A stretch of DNA of 64,000 bases from Loktanella sp. Alg231-35 (GCF_900143545.1 NZ_FREV01000006.1:1-64000), one strand, 5' to 3'; positions 23,690 through 32,945 are shown, counted from the first letter of the stretch. The notes: generated by a model from the sequence alone, not told the origin. Made by a program: numbers and translations.

Positions 23690-23905
23690 ATGGAAATTGT
23701 TATCTGGATCGGCGCGGCCTTGTCGGCCATTGGCCTGTGCGGGATTGTCTATAGCATTGTGGCTGTGGCCCGCGCCAAACGCGCCGACCTTAGCGATGAG
23801 GATTTGCGCGCCCGCGTCTCTGCCATTCTGCCCTTGAACCTGATTGCACTTTTTGTGTCGATGATCGGTTTGATGGCCGTGATCATCGGTGTGATGCTGG
23901 GCTAA
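23690..23905 (+). CDS. Small two-helix membrane protein
   Basis: A 71-residue protein starting MEIVIWIGAALSAIGLCGIV (GGAGCGG just upstream). It has two membrane segments (residues 3-25 and 48-68) joined by a charged loop ARAKRADLSDEDLRARV. The SDEDLRARVSAILPLNLIAL pattern is a small-protein type often seen in Rhodobacteraceae. Function unknown. It ends within the 3' end of the convergent phosphotransferase gene (four-base overlap). Confidence 0.65.
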   Translation: MEIVIWIGAALSAIGLCGIVYSIVAVARAKRADLSDEDLRARVSAILPLNLIALFVSMIGLMAVIIGVMLG

Positions 23906-24951
23906 AGCTCTGCCCCTTCATGGATGACAATCGTGGCCATGGCCGCCAAGGCTGGCACCGCGGCCCCGTATTTACGGGCCATTTGTGGGTTTGAAGCATT
24001 GCCAGCGGCAGCCCGTGCAGCGACGCCAGCAAGGATTGCCGCCAGCCTGAAGAAGGCAAAAACCAGATAGAACGGCCAGTTGTCGATCCCGTTCAACCCT
24101 CGGCGGCGCAGGTAATCGGCCACATATTGCGCCTCGCTCGGCAGACCCAAGGCCGCGCGATCAACGCCCGCCAAGCCGCGCATATCGCCCTGATTTGGCA
24201 AACGCCATTGCATGCATTGATAGGCAAGATCGGCCATGGGGTGACCCAGCGTCGAAAGTTCCCAATCCAGCACGGCGACGATCTGCGGCGCTTCGACAGC
24301 AAAGATCATGTTGTCCAACCGCCAATCGCCATGCACCAGCGACACCTGCCCATCATCGGCCGGCATATTGGCCCCCAGCCAATCCATGATCTGCGCCATC
24401 GCATCGCTGGGCGCGTCAACCGAGGCACGGTATTGGCTGCTCCACCGGTCCAACTGACGCGCAAAGTAGTTGCCGGGTTTGCCATAATCGCCCAATCCGA
24501 CGCTTTCGGCGTCCACATCATGCAACGCCGCCAAGGTCTGATTCATCGCATCATAAAGCGACGCGCGCTCTGTTTTCGTGCAATCGGGCAATGCGGGATC
24601 CCAGAAAATTCGCCCCGGCAGATAGCGCATCACAAAGAATTCGCGCCTGCTGGGTGATGTCGCAGCCTGAGCCAGATGCAACACTTCGGGCACGGGCACA
24701 TCCGTCGGTGCCAGCGCCTGCATCACCCGAAATTCGCGATCAACAGCATGCGCGGACGGCAACAAACGTCCGGGGGGTTTGCTACGCAAGACATAATCGC
24801 CGCTTTTGGCCCGCAGGTGAAATGTTGGATTAGACTGGCCGGTGCGGAATTTGTTTACATCAATCAGCCCGTCAAATTCGCCGATAGTGTCGGACAGGTA
24901 GCCGTCAAGCTCTGCCAGATCGATACCAAGGTCTTTTGCCGCTTCTTTCAT
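23902..24951 (-). CDS. ACAD10/11-type phosphotransferase (APH fold)
   Basis: A 349-residue APH-fold kinase. VNKFRTGQSNPTFHLRAKSG is the nucleotide loop, VLRSKPPG carries the ATP lysine, LVHGDWRLDNMIF is the catalytic H-G-D-x-x-x-x-N loop, and VAVLDWELSTLGHPMADLAY is the metal-binding D-W-E motif. This subgroup pairs with acyl-CoA dehydrogenases (fused in animal ACAD10/11), where it phosphorylates 4-hydroxyacyl-CoA. The neighbouring divergent gene is exactly such a dehydrogenase. MKEAAKDLGIDLAEL is taken as the start; a longer reading would enter the divergent promoter. Confidence 0.85.
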   Translation of the reverse strand: MKEAAKDLGIDLAELDGYLSDTIGEFDGLIDVNKFRTGQSNPTFHLRAKSGDYVLRSKPPGRLLPSAHAVDREFRVMQALAPTDVPVPEVLHLAQAATSPSRREFFVMRYLPGRIFWDPALPDCTKTERASLYDAMNQTLAALHDVDAESVGLGDYGKPGNYFARQLDRWSSQYRASVDAPSDAMAQIMDWLGANMPADDGQVSLVHGDWRLDNMIFAVEAPQIVAVLDWELSTLGHPMADLAYQCMQWRLPNQGDMRGLAGVDRAALGLPSEAQYVADYLRRRGLNGIDNWPFYLVFAFFRLAAILAGVAARAAAGNASNPQMARKYGAAVPALAAMATIVIHEGAEL

Positions 24952-25045
24952 GCCGCCATTAGCCCCGCTGATGCGCCGTGACGCAACCCATTGATTGACA
25001 CCCGCCTGTGGCGGTGCACGATGACGCGGATATTGCGGAGGACAA

Positions 25046-26278
25046 ATGATGGACCTAGGACAAACCGAGCGGCTGATGCCGGTGCTGGCAGCGGTCAAGG
25101 CGATGATCAGCGATGAAATCGCGCCGCTGGACGATGCGTTTCTGGCAGAGGTTTCAACCGGAGACCGCTGGGCCTTTACCCCGCGCCAAACCGAAATTCT
25201 TGAAGGGCTCAAGTCGAAGACCAAAGAACGCGGCCTTTGGAATTTCTGGGACACATTTCGCGACGGCCCGCAACTGAACACGGTTGAATATGCCTATCTG
25301 GCCGAAGAAATGGGCAAGAGTCATCTCGCCGCCGAGGTCTTTAACTGTAACGCGCCCGACACGGGCAATATGGAGGTCTTTGCCCGCTACGGGACGGACG
25401 CGATGAAAGAACGCTGGCTTAGACCTTTGATGGCTGGCGATATCCGTTCCGCCTATCTGATGACAGAGCCAGACGTGGCCAGTTCTGACGCCACCAACAT
25501 CGCGATGCGCTGTGAACGCGATGGCGATGACTATGTGCTGAACGGTCAGAAATGGTGGGCGACCGGTGCCGGTGATCCCCGCTGTGCCGTGCATATCGTG
25601 ATGGTGCGCACGTCCTACAACGGGCCAAAGCATCAACAACATTCTATGATTGTAGTGCCTGCCGATGCGCCGGGGGTTGAGAAACTCCGCGCGATGGAGG
25701 TTTACGGACATGATGATGCACCGCACGGGCATATCCACTTTCGCTATTCGGACGTGCGCGTGCCTGCTGAGAACCTGCTTTTGGGCGAAGGACGCGGGTT
25801 TGAGATTGCACAGGGCCGTCTTGGGCCGGGGCGTATCCACCATTGCATGCGGGCGATTGGACAAGCGGAAAAGGCACTTGAGATGCTCTGTGAACGCTCT
25901 GTTTCGCGCGAGGCCTTTGGCAAGCCATTAGCGCAGCTTGGCGAAAACTTTGATCTGATCGCCAAAGCGCGGATGGATATTGAACAGGCGCGGCTGTTGT
26001 GCCTGAAAGCCGCCTGGATGATGGATCAGGGTGACAAACGCGCAGCCGCCCCATGGATCAGCCAGATCAAGGTTGTGGCCCCGCAGGTTGCCCTCGATAT
26101 CACTGACAAAGCCATCCAGATGTTCGGAGCTGCGGGCGTGTCACAAGACACGCCACTGGCGCGCCAATGGACACACTTGCGGACTTTGCGCTTGGCCGAT
26201 GGCCCAGATGCGGTGCATCGGCGTCAGGTGGCAAGGGCGGAACTGGCGGCTTATGTGGTGGGGCAGAACAGTTCGTAA
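25046..26278 (+). CDS. Acyl-CoA dehydrogenase (ACAD11-like)
   Basis: A 410-residue flavoprotein. LMTEPDVASSDATNIAMRC is the FAD-contacting loop, YVLNGQKWWATGAGDPRC the middle domain, and QMFGAAGVSQDTPLARQWTH and LRLADGPDAVHRRQVAR the C-terminal family signatures. GGAGG precedes the ATG. With the divergent APH kinase it forms a split version of ACAD10/11, which in mammals removes the phosphate from a 4-phosphoacyl-CoA to enter beta-oxidation. The same use of 4-hydroxy acids is inferred here. Confidence 0.9.
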   Translation: MMDLGQTERLMPVLAAVKAMISDEIAPLDDAFLAEVSTGDRWAFTPRQTEILEGLKSKTKERGLWNFWDTFRDGPQLNTVEYAYLAEEMGKSHLAAEVFNCNAPDTGNMEVFARYGTDAMKERWLRPLMAGDIRSAYLMTEPDVASSDATNIAMRCERDGDDYVLNGQKWWATGAGDPRCAVHIVMVRTSYNGPKHQQHSMIVVPADAPGVEKLRAMEVYGHDDAPHGHIHFRYSDVRVPAENLLLGEGRGFEIAQGRLGPGRIHHCMRAIGQAEKALEMLCERSVSREAFGKPLAQLGENFDLIAKARMDIEQARLLCLKAAWMMDQGDKRAAAPWISQIKVVAPQVALDITDKAIQMFGAAGVSQDTPLARQWTHLRTLRLADGPDAVHRRQVARAELAAYVVGQNSS

Positions 26279-26574
26279 ATGCGTTCCAGCAATGGGCGCA
26301 CGCGTGGATCGGACAGCCGGTAATGCATGCTGCGCCCGTCACGTTCGCAGGCAACCAGACCTTCATTGCGCAAGCGCAAAAGCTGACCTGAGACATAAGA
26401 TTGGCTGGCGCCAATCGCCGCTTCCAGCTCGCTCACGGTCATCTCACCGGGGACAAGCGCGCATAGAATGCGCAAACGACCGGGGTTGGCCAATGACTTG
26501 AGCACCTCCGCCGCTTCGGTCGCGGCCGCATCTATCGGATCGGCCAATGTTTGGTTCGGATCTTCCATTTTCAC
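26251..26574 (-). CDS. SqrR/BigR-type persulfide-sensing ArsR regulator
   Basis: A 107-residue ArsR-family winged helix: LKSLANPGRLRILCALVPGE, MTVSELEAAIGASQSYVSGQ, then LRLRNEGLVACERDGRSMHY. Cys38 and Cys104 occupy the two sites that form a polysulfide bridge in Rhodobacter SqrR and in BigR; Cys76 is extra. The divergent neighbour operon (persulfide dioxygenase, YeeE/YedE pair) is the target set known for this family, and a palindromic operator lies between them. The 3' end overlaps the convergent dehydrogenase gene by 28 bases. Confidence 0.88.
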   Translation of the reverse strand: MKMEDPNQTLADPIDAAATEAAEVLKSLANPGRLRILCALVPGEMTVSELEAAIGASQSYVSGQLLRLRNEGLVACERDGRSMHYRLSDPRVRPLLERIYELFCPTT

Positions 26575-26594
26575 AAGCTACTACCGTTGTTAAT

Positions 26595-26614
26595 ACATTT
26601 CAATATTGAAATGT
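26595..26614. promoter_or_regulatory. Perfect 20-bp palindromic operator (SqrR/BigR box)
   Basis: ACATTTCAATATTGAAATGT is a perfect palindrome between the regulator and the persulfide-dioxygenase gene. A likely -35 (TTGAAA, 26606-26611) lies inside it, with TATTCT at 26628-26633 as -10, so binding would block the operon promoter until sulfide oxidises the regulator. Confidence 0.8.
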
Positions 26615-26654
26615 TTTGGAAAGTGATTATTCTCCCTAACGAAGGAGATTCGAT

Positions 26655-27518
26655 ATGACACCCCATGTGCAAGCATTCTTCGACAAAGACACCAACACAG
26701 TTTCATACGTGGTGCGCGAACCACAGGGCAGCGCCTGCGCAATCATCGACAGCGTGCTGGACTATGATCAGGCCGCCGGGCGCACCGACACCCGCTCTGC
26801 TGATGAAATCATCAGTTGGGTCAAGGCCGAAGGCCTGACAGTCGCGTGGATATTGGAAAGCCACGTACACGCCGATCACCTGTCTGCCGCGCCCTATTTG
26901 CAGGAACATCTGGGCGGCAAGATCGGGATTGGGGCGAATATCACCATTGTGCAGGATACCTTTGGCAAGGTCTTTAACGAGGGTACCGCGTTTGAGCGTG
27001 ACGGGTCACAGTTTGACGGTCTTTTTGCGGATGGCGACAGCTTGCACATCGGGCAGATGCGCGTGGATGTGATGCACACGCCGGGGCATACGCCCGCCTG
27101 CCTGACCTATGTCATCGGTGATGCGGCATTTGTGGGTGATACACTTTTCATGCCCGATTTCGGCACAGCAAGATGCGATTTTCCGGGTGGATCTGCCGAG
27201 GATCTTTATGCATCGATCCAGAAAATCCTGTCACTGCCCGATGAGACCCGGATATTTGTGGGCCACGACTACAAAGCCCCCGGTCGGGACGAATTTGCCT
27301 GGGAAACCACTGTGGGCGAGCAAAAGGCGCTGAATGTGCATATCGGTGAAGGCCGCCCATTGGAGGATTTCGTGCATATGCGCGAAGCGCGGGATGCAAA
27401 GCTGGGCATGCCCCGGCTGATCTTGCCATCACTGCAAACCAACATGCGTGCGGGGCATTTCCCCGAACCCGAAGACAACGGGCAGCGCTATTTCAAAGTA
27501 CCGATCAACGAGCTTTGA
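26655..27518 (+). CDS. Persulfide dioxygenase-type metallo-beta-lactamase-fold hydrolase (Blh-like)
   Basis: A 287-residue enzyme. LESHVHADHLSAAPYL is the H-x-H-x-D-H metal motif, VMHTPGHTPACLTYV the second histidine, DTLFMPDFGTARCDFP the bridging aspartate, and IFVGHDYKAPGRDEF the third. The D-F-G-T-x-R-C-D-F-P segment is shared with ETHE1/Blh persulfide dioxygenases, which oxidise glutathione persulfide to sulfite. AAGGAG precedes the start. It is the first gene of the operon controlled by the SqrR/BigR-type regulator. Confidence 0.9.
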   Translation: MTPHVQAFFDKDTNTVSYVVREPQGSACAIIDSVLDYDQAAGRTDTRSADEIISWVKAEGLTVAWILESHVHADHLSAAPYLQEHLGGKIGIGANITIVQDTFGKVFNEGTAFERDGSQFDGLFADGDSLHIGQMRVDVMHTPGHTPACLTYVIGDAAFVGDTLFMPDFGTARCDFPGGSAEDLYASIQKILSLPDETRIFVGHDYKAPGRDEFAWETTVGEQKALNVHIGEGRPLEDFVHMREARDAKLGMPRLILPSLQTNMRAGHFPEPEDNGQRYFKVPINEL

Positions 27519-27543
27519 TCGGACAACACGTTAAGGACACATC

Positions 27544-27969
27544 ATGCCAATGGATTGGATTATGGGGCTGGCCGGTGGCCTGCTTATCGGCGGTGCGGCT
27601 GCGCTGTTTTTGCTTGTGAACGGGCGGATCATGGGGGCGTCGGGCATTGTCGGCGGTCTGGTTGATGGCAGTGGGCGGCACGATTGGCACGAGCGGGCCG
27701 CGTTGATTGCCGGGCTGATCAGTGTGCCCGCCGTTGCCGCAACGATGCTGGGCGGTGCCCAAACCTATCTGACCACAAATTGGGCCGTGATTATCATCGC
27801 CGGATTGTTGGTTGGGGTCGGCACTCGGCTGGCCAATGGGTGCACATCCGGCCATGGGGTATGCGGCATTTCGCGGCTGTCGTTGCGCGGGATCGTCGCG
27901 ACCGCGTTCTACATCGGTGCGGGTGGCCTGACCGTTGTCATTTTCAAACATGCTCTGGGGGTGATCTGA
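27544..27969 (+). CDS. YeeE/YedE half-transporter, first subunit
   Basis: A 141-residue membrane protein with four hydrophobic helices and [20 protein letters not shown], the conserved cysteine-containing motif of YeeE/YedE (DUF395). Members import thiosulfate or other sulfur species through a pathway of cysteines. Half-length pairs (PmpA/PmpB) occur beside BigR and persulfide dioxygenase. The stop overlaps the next start by one base. Confidence 0.88.
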   Translation: MPMDWIMGLAGGLLIGGAAALFLLVNGRIMGASGIVGGLVDGSGRHDWHERAALIAGLISVPAVAATMLGGAQTYLTTNWAVIIIAGLLVGVGTRLANGCTSGHGVCGISRLSLRGIVATAFYIGAGGLTVVIFKHALGVI

Positions 27970-28400
27970 TGCGTGTGATTGTCTCTTTTTTGGTCGGCGG
28001 GCTTTTTGGGCTGGGGCTGCTGGTGTCGGGCATGACAGACACCACAAAGGTGCAAGGATGGCTGGATGTCTTTGGCAATTGGGATCCCACATTGGCCTTT
28101 GTGATGGGCGGCGCAATTGTGCCCATGGCCATCGCGTGGCGGCTTACCCAAGGGCGCAAGCCTGTACTGGCAGACGCATTTCCCGCACCACCGGAGCCGC
28201 GGTTGGGGCGCAATCTGGTAATCGGGTCAACGCTTTTTGGGATGGGATGGGGGTTGGCGGGCCTGTGCCCCGGCCCGGCCATCGCCTCACTTAGCTTTGG
28301 CGGTTTTGGCGGCGTCATCTTTCTGGTGGCGATGTTGGCGGGCATGTTGGTAGCGCCACCATTGCGCAACCGGCTGGACCAGCAGGCCATAGCGGTCTAA
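27969..28400 (+). CDS. YeeE/YedE half-transporter, second subunit
   Basis: A 143-residue protein starting at [20 protein letters not shown]. It carries the second DUF395 repeat, with SGMTDTTKVQGWLDVFGNWD and the motif GMGWGLAGLCPGPAIASLSF containing the conserved C-P-G-P. With the preceding gene it would make one YeeE-like transporter. A TGATG overlap couples translation. Confidence 0.88.
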   Translation: MRVIVSFLVGGLFGLGLLVSGMTDTTKVQGWLDVFGNWDPTLAFVMGGAIVPMAIAWRLTQGRKPVLADAFPAPPEPRLGRNLVIGSTLFGMGWGLAGLCPGPAIASLSFGGFGGVIFLVAMLAGMLVAPPLRNRLDQQAIAV

Positions 28401-28409
28401 GACCTCGGC

Positions 28410-28835
28410 ATGGATATTCGCCAGATAAGCCCGACCTATGCTGTCTCTCCCCAAATTGGGGTCGAGGACGTGCCCGCCATTGCTGCCGCAGGTTTCAAAA
28501 CCATCATTTGCAACAGGCCGGATGCGGAAATTCCACCCAGCCATCATGCTACCGTCATTGAGGCCGCTGCACAGGATGCGGGCCTGGCCTTTGTGGTGAA
28601 CCCGGTCACGCATCAGGGGCTGAACATGGATATGGTGCAGCTTCAAAGGGCAACAATGGACGGCTCTGACGGGCCGACATTGGCCTATTGCGCATCTGGT
28701 ACGCGGTCCTCCGTTGTCTGGTCGCTGGGTCAGGCGGGCGACATGCCCACGGACGAGATTATCGCCGCCACCACTGCCGCCGGTTACGATCTAGGTGGGA
28801 TGCGCGCGCAGTTGGACACACTCGCGGGCCAGTAG
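28410..28835 (+). CDS. TIGR01244/DUF442 sulfur-transferase-like protein
   Basis: A 141-residue protein of the phosphatase-like fold found at the N-terminus of BLH proteins. Opening MDIRQISPTYAVSPQIGVED, the FKTIICNRPDAEIP strand, and the reactive loop LAYCASGTRSSVVWSL with its single catalytic cysteine. In related operons it is encoded with or fused to the persulfide dioxygenase and may act as a sulfurtransferase or persulfide phosphatase-fold partner. It ends the sulfide operon. Confidence 0.82.
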   Translation: MDIRQISPTYAVSPQIGVEDVPAIAAAGFKTIICNRPDAEIPPSHHATVIEAAAQDAGLAFVVNPVTHQGLNMDMVQLQRATMDGSDGPTLAYCASGTRSSVVWSLGQAGDMPTDEIIAATTAAGYDLGGMRAQLDTLAGQ

Positions 28836-28896
28836 GCGCGACCCCTCCTCATCAAGCGTGATCTTGCTCGCGGACAGGCGCCCCCATCATCTGCGG

Positions 28897-29922
28897 TCAA
28901 GGCGGATTCGCAACATCCGCGTCAATCGCATTAATCATCATGTCCGTCGGTGGTTCCGTTGATGTGTCCATACCATCATACCCTCCGGCTGAGAGTAGAT
29001 CGGGCACCTCTTGTACCGCGCCTTGCGCAAACTCTGTCAGTTGTGGCGGTGGTGCAGGTTGCAGCCGCACGGCGCGCATCCCGCCCAGTTGTCCCAGCTT
29101 AGCCACTGCGACGGTTGCACCACCATCCACTGCGCGAAGCTGTACCGTATCGACGGTGCACCCCGGCAGCGGCAAGACCTGATTGACAGTGAGCCCCTGA
29201 ATGGTTGCAAGCGGCACCGTGAAGCGATGAAGTTGCGCCTCCAACGTGGCAGGGGCGGCTTGCACCGTGTCGAGAAACGTTGCATCCCAGTCAACTGGGT
29301 CCGGGTCAACCGCCACCTCCGGCGCGGCTGTTTCCACCAGCGGCAGGGCGATCACGATCTGCCCTTGCCGTTCGGCAACGCCCAGATCAACGTTCATACG
29401 CACGATCCGGTATTTGCAATCCGTCAGCATCAGCCCGGCCGAGCGCACACCCTTGAACCGATCATCCAACTCGACCCCATCAGCCCATCCTTCCAACGGG
29501 GTGCCGATGACCGCCGCCGGAAATGCCGTTAGAAAGGTAGTCAAAAGCGGCTCTGACAAGATGCAATCGGTCAATGTTGGCGCGCGGTCGGTTGCAGGTT
29601 GATCAATCAGCGCGCCGACGGTTTGCATTTCGACAATGGCAGCGCGCAGTTGCAAATCAACGCTGACAAGTCCCTCGCGCGTGCCCGCCCGCCCCAGACC
29701 GATCAGCAACAGATCGTCCGACAACGCACCCAACATGTCATCCAGTGTGGCCGTTTCTTCAGCGCCACTGGTCACCGTCAGAACAAGACCAATTGCGCTA
29801 TCGGCAGATTTCGTGAGTGCCAACCGCGCGGCACGCGAAGAGGTCAGCGGGTTGTCCGCTCCCTCATCGGTCTGCGGGCGGATCATCCGCCGCAGAAGTG
29901 TCGCTTGCGTGGTGTCTGTCAT
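28897..29922 (-). CDS. FliM/FliN-family C-ring-like protein
   Basis: A 341-residue protein whose C-terminal third is a SpoA/FliN-type domain: LEAQLHRFTVPLATIQGLTV, NQVLPLPGCTVDTVQLRAVD and GGMRAVRLQP. The N-terminal part (LSSRAARLALTKSADSAIGL and following) resembles the middle domain of FliM-like proteins. No flagellar genes adjoin it. Roseobacter-group genomes often carry such an extra FliM/FliN paralogue apart from the main flagellar cluster. Tail residues after 300 are low-complexity and acidic. Confidence 0.72.
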   Translation of the reverse strand: MTDTTQATLLRRMIRPQTDEGADNPLTSSRAARLALTKSADSAIGLVLTVTSGAEETATLDDMLGALSDDLLLIGLGRAGTREGLVSVDLQLRAAIVEMQTVGALIDQPATDRAPTLTDCILSEPLLTTFLTAFPAAVIGTPLEGWADGVELDDRFKGVRSAGLMLTDCKYRIVRMNVDLGVAERQGQIVIALPLVETAAPEVAVDPDPVDWDATFLDTVQAAPATLEAQLHRFTVPLATIQGLTVNQVLPLPGCTVDTVQLRAVDGGATVAVAKLGQLGGMRAVRLQPAPPPQLTEFAQGAVQEVPDLLSAGGYDGMDTSTEPPTDMMINAIDADVANPP

Positions 29923-29967
29923 GGGCCTGCTACATGCACATCTTTGACATGCCTAACATCCCAAGGG

Positions 29968-32664
29968 TTACGTTTCTTCTAACGCGATCGGATTTTTCGC
30001 AAGCGGCAGCGTGACACGGAAGGCACCGCCTGTGGCACCGGCAAGATAAGCGATATCGCCCCCAAGCCGCTGCATAACCTCGCGGCAGATCGCAAGGCCA
30101 AGCCCGGCACCTCCGGCCTTGGATCCATCCGTCAACCGCGAGAATTTCTCAAAGATCAGCGCCTGGTTGTCGGGCGCGATTCCGCTGCCGTTATCTATAA
30201 AATCCACGAACCGCCCTGTGGCTGAGCTCCGAACTTTGATGGTTAATTCCGGGGTATCTGCGTCGCAGTATTTGCGCGCATTAGAGATCAGATTGATAAA
30301 GACCTGCCCCAGCCGGTCAAGATCAGCGGTCAGGGCAAAATCTTCATCTGGGCGATGGCGCATGATCGTCAGCGCGCCATCATGCGCGTCTGACGCGCGC
30401 ACGGCCCGGTCCAACAGATCCGACAGATTTCCGGTCTGTTCGTGCAAGACAACCTGTCCGTTTTCAAGCACCGCCAAATCAAGCAAATCATCCAAAAGTC
30501 GGGTCAGGCGGACCGCCTCATCATGGATGATCCCCGCATAGCGGCCTTGTTCTTTGGTGGTCATGCCGCCTTCGCGCAGAATATCCGAAAAAGACCGGAT
30601 TGAGGTCATTGGCGTGCGCAATTCGTGGCTGATCTGGCTAAGAAAGGCATCTTTCTGGATCGAGAGGGCCGTCAGTTTGGCATTGGCCTCGCGTAGGGCG
30701 CGGGCGGTGCGTTCCTGTTCATTCGACTTTTCCTCTAGCCGGTTGGAATATTCAAGGATTTGCGCGGCCTCATCGGCGACGGCAATCAGATCTTCGACGG
30801 ACACGCTGCTGCCGCCGATCAACTGCCCAATCATCGCATGGGCGGTCGCCGCCCCCACAGTGCCCGCCAATTCCCGTTCAAGCCGCTCAATGAACTCCAA
30901 TGTGACTTCCGGCAGATAGCCGACTTTGCCCTGCGCCTTGGCCTCTTGTTCAAAGACCGCCTGCGCCTCACTGCTGCCCATGATCCGCTGCGCCATGATC
31001 AACAGATCTTCTGCCCCGGCCGCCGCTGCGGTCCATGTGGGTGCAGCATTGGAATGATCAAACACATTGACGAATTGTGCGCCTTGCAACCGCTCTAACG
31101 GGGCTGGAAACGTGACCAATGACCCTAGCACAAACATCCCGGCATTCAGCAACATTGACCACAGGATACCATGCACCAGCGGGTCCAAATCCGAGATGCC
31201 AAACAACGCTTGCGGACGTAACCAGCTAAGCCCCCATGGTCCGTTGAGCATCACAGCTTCACTGATAAAGGCGTCGGTGCCAAAACTGGGCAGAAACAGC
31301 GACCAAAGCCAAATCAACAGCCCGGTGATCAGCCCCATTGCAGCCCCAACGCCTGTTGCCCCGCGCCAGAAGATACCGCCAATCATGGCGGGCAAGATCT
31401 GGACGGCCCCGGTGAACGAAATCAGGCCAATTGCCGCAAGTGCTGTACCGCCGCCAGACGTGCGGTAATAGAGAAACCCAAGCGCCAAGATGGCCGCGAT
31501 CGAGACGCGTCGCGACAGCAGGATCACATGGCGCACATCACCCGAGATTATCGCCTGTTGTGAGCCCTGAAAGCGCAACCAAAGTGGCACAACCATGTGG
31601 TTGGACACCATCGTGGCCAGCGCCAGCGTGGCGACAATCACCATGGATGTGGCCGAAGACAGCCCGCCCAGAAAGGACAACACTGCCAGCCCGCCCTGCC
31701 CTTGGTTCAACGGCACCGTGAGCACGAACAGATCGGGGTTGCTGCCAGCAGGCAAAAGATCAAGCCCGATCACCGCGATGGGCACCACAAATAGGCTCAT
31801 CAAAAAGAGGTAAAGAGGGAACGCCCAACTGGCGATGTGCAAATGGCGCTCATCCGCGTTTTCGACAACCAACACCTGAAACATGCGCGGCAAACACAGG
31901 AAAGCCGCCGCTGACAGGAAGATCAGCCCGATCCAGCGGCCAGAGTTCTGATCCCAAAGATCGATCTCTGAAGCGTCAATGCGGTCAAGCATCTCAGCCG
32001 GCCCGCCAGCCACACCCCAGACAACAAATACGCCAACGGCAACAAGTGCCAGCAGCTTTACCACTGCCTCAACCGCGATGGCCATGACGATACCGTGGTG
32101 ACGTTCATTGGCATCCAGATTGCGTGTACCAAACAGCACGGTAAAGACTGCGAGCCCGATGGCCACCCAAACGGCCGTGCGATTGAAATCCGCCTGTTCC
32201 CATATCACCCCTTCGACTTGCGCAAAGACGGCAAATGACAAAGTGACCGACTGCAGCTGCAAGGCGATGTAGGGTGTACCCGCGATCACCGAGATCAGCG
32301 TCACAATGATCCCCAATTGCGTCGATTTGCCAAAGCGCGACGACACAAGGTCGGCAATCGACGTGATGCGTTGCGCGCGGCCAATCCGAACCAGACGACG
32401 CAGAACCCACCACCAGCCAACCATGACTAGCGTGGGGCCGATGTAGATCGTGACGAACTCCAGACCCGAGCGTGCGGCATAGCCAACTGCCCCGTAGAAC
32501 GTCCAAGCGGTGCAATAGATGCTTAGCGACAGCGTGTAGATGATCGGCGATTGCAGCCAGTTGGAATGGCCTGCAATGGCCCGGCGCTCTGCCAAAAATG
32601 CGACAGCGAACAGGACGATGACGTAGCCCAGCGCAACCGCTATCAGGAAATTGAAGGACATCAT
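29968..32664 (-). CDS. Sodium:solute-symporter-fused sensor histidine kinase
   Basis: An 898-residue protein. Residues 1-530 form an SSS/PutP-like transporter module with about 13 membrane helices (WTFYGAVGYAARSGLEFVTI near residue 55). A linker and a coiled coil EKSNEQERTARALREANAKL follow. The kinase core has the H box FLSQISHELRTPMTSIRSF (His near 681), N box INLISNARKYC, and G boxes DNGSGIAPDN and GAGLGLAICREV. CbrA-type sensors share this layout and respond to amino acid or carbon supply, with or without transport. It overlaps the small gene upstream by four bases and is followed 45 bases later by the FliM/N-like gene. Confidence 0.9.
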   Translation of the reverse strand: MMSFNFLIAVALGYVIVLFAVAFLAERRAIAGHSNWLQSPIIYTLSLSIYCTAWTFYGAVGYAARSGLEFVTIYIGPTLVMVGWWWVLRRLVRIGRAQRITSIADLVSSRFGKSTQLGIIVTLISVIAGTPYIALQLQSVTLSFAVFAQVEGVIWEQADFNRTAVWVAIGLAVFTVLFGTRNLDANERHHGIVMAIAVEAVVKLLALVAVGVFVVWGVAGGPAEMLDRIDASEIDLWDQNSGRWIGLIFLSAAAFLCLPRMFQVLVVENADERHLHIASWAFPLYLFLMSLFVVPIAVIGLDLLPAGSNPDLFVLTVPLNQGQGGLAVLSFLGGLSSATSMVIVATLALATMVSNHMVVPLWLRFQGSQQAIISGDVRHVILLSRRVSIAAILALGFLYYRTSGGGTALAAIGLISFTGAVQILPAMIGGIFWRGATGVGAAMGLITGLLIWLWSLFLPSFGTDAFISEAVMLNGPWGLSWLRPQALFGISDLDPLVHGILWSMLLNAGMFVLGSLVTFPAPLERLQGAQFVNVFDHSNAAPTWTAAAAGAEDLLIMAQRIMGSSEAQAVFEQEAKAQGKVGYLPEVTLEFIERLERELAGTVGAATAHAMIGQLIGGSSVSVEDLIAVADEAAQILEYSNRLEEKSNEQERTARALREANAKLTALSIQKDAFLSQISHELRTPMTSIRSFSDILREGGMTTKEQGRYAGIIHDEAVRLTRLLDDLLDLAVLENGQVVLHEQTGNLSDLLDRAVRASDAHDGALTIMRHRPDEDFALTADLDRLGQVFINLISNARKYCDADTPELTIKVRSSATGRFVDFIDNGSGIAPDNQALIFEKFSRLTDGSKAGGAGLGLAICREVMQRLGGDIAYLAGATGGAFRVTLPLAKNPIALEET

Positions 32665-32945
32665 TCCTTTTCGGCGCCCTCGCCCTGTGGCGTTTCAGGA
32701 TTTGGCCGCATGCGGCTGGTCAGGGCCGCAGCAAGCACAATCAGCAAAACCCAGACGCCAAAGACATAAAGCAGTCCTGCCGACCCGATATTGGCCTGAT
32801 GGTTTTCGGATGCCGCAGGCCAGGTCAACGGGATCGCCCACAGCAGAATGCCCACAACGGGCAAGAGTTTTGCCGCATCGCGCAGCCGACGCTGCCGGTA
32901 ATTCGCCCTGTGTAGGAAGACCTGCGATGGGGTTGCCCGGCTCAT
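32661..32945 (-). CDS. Small membrane protein between kinase and receiver
   Basis: A 94-residue protein with two membrane helices (about residues 24-44 and 54-76) after a basic N-terminus HRANYRQRRLRDAAKLLPVV. Four-base overlaps join it to both neighbours, the receiver gene and the kinase gene, so the three are one coupled unit. It resembles the small accessory membrane proteins seen beside SSS-type carriers (YjcH-like position) but has no recognised family. Confidence 0.7.
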   Translation of the reverse strand: MSRATPSQVFLHRANYRQRRLRDAAKLLPVVGILLWAIPLTWPAASENHQANIGSAGLLYVFGVWVLLIVLAAALTSRMRPNPETPQGEGAEKE

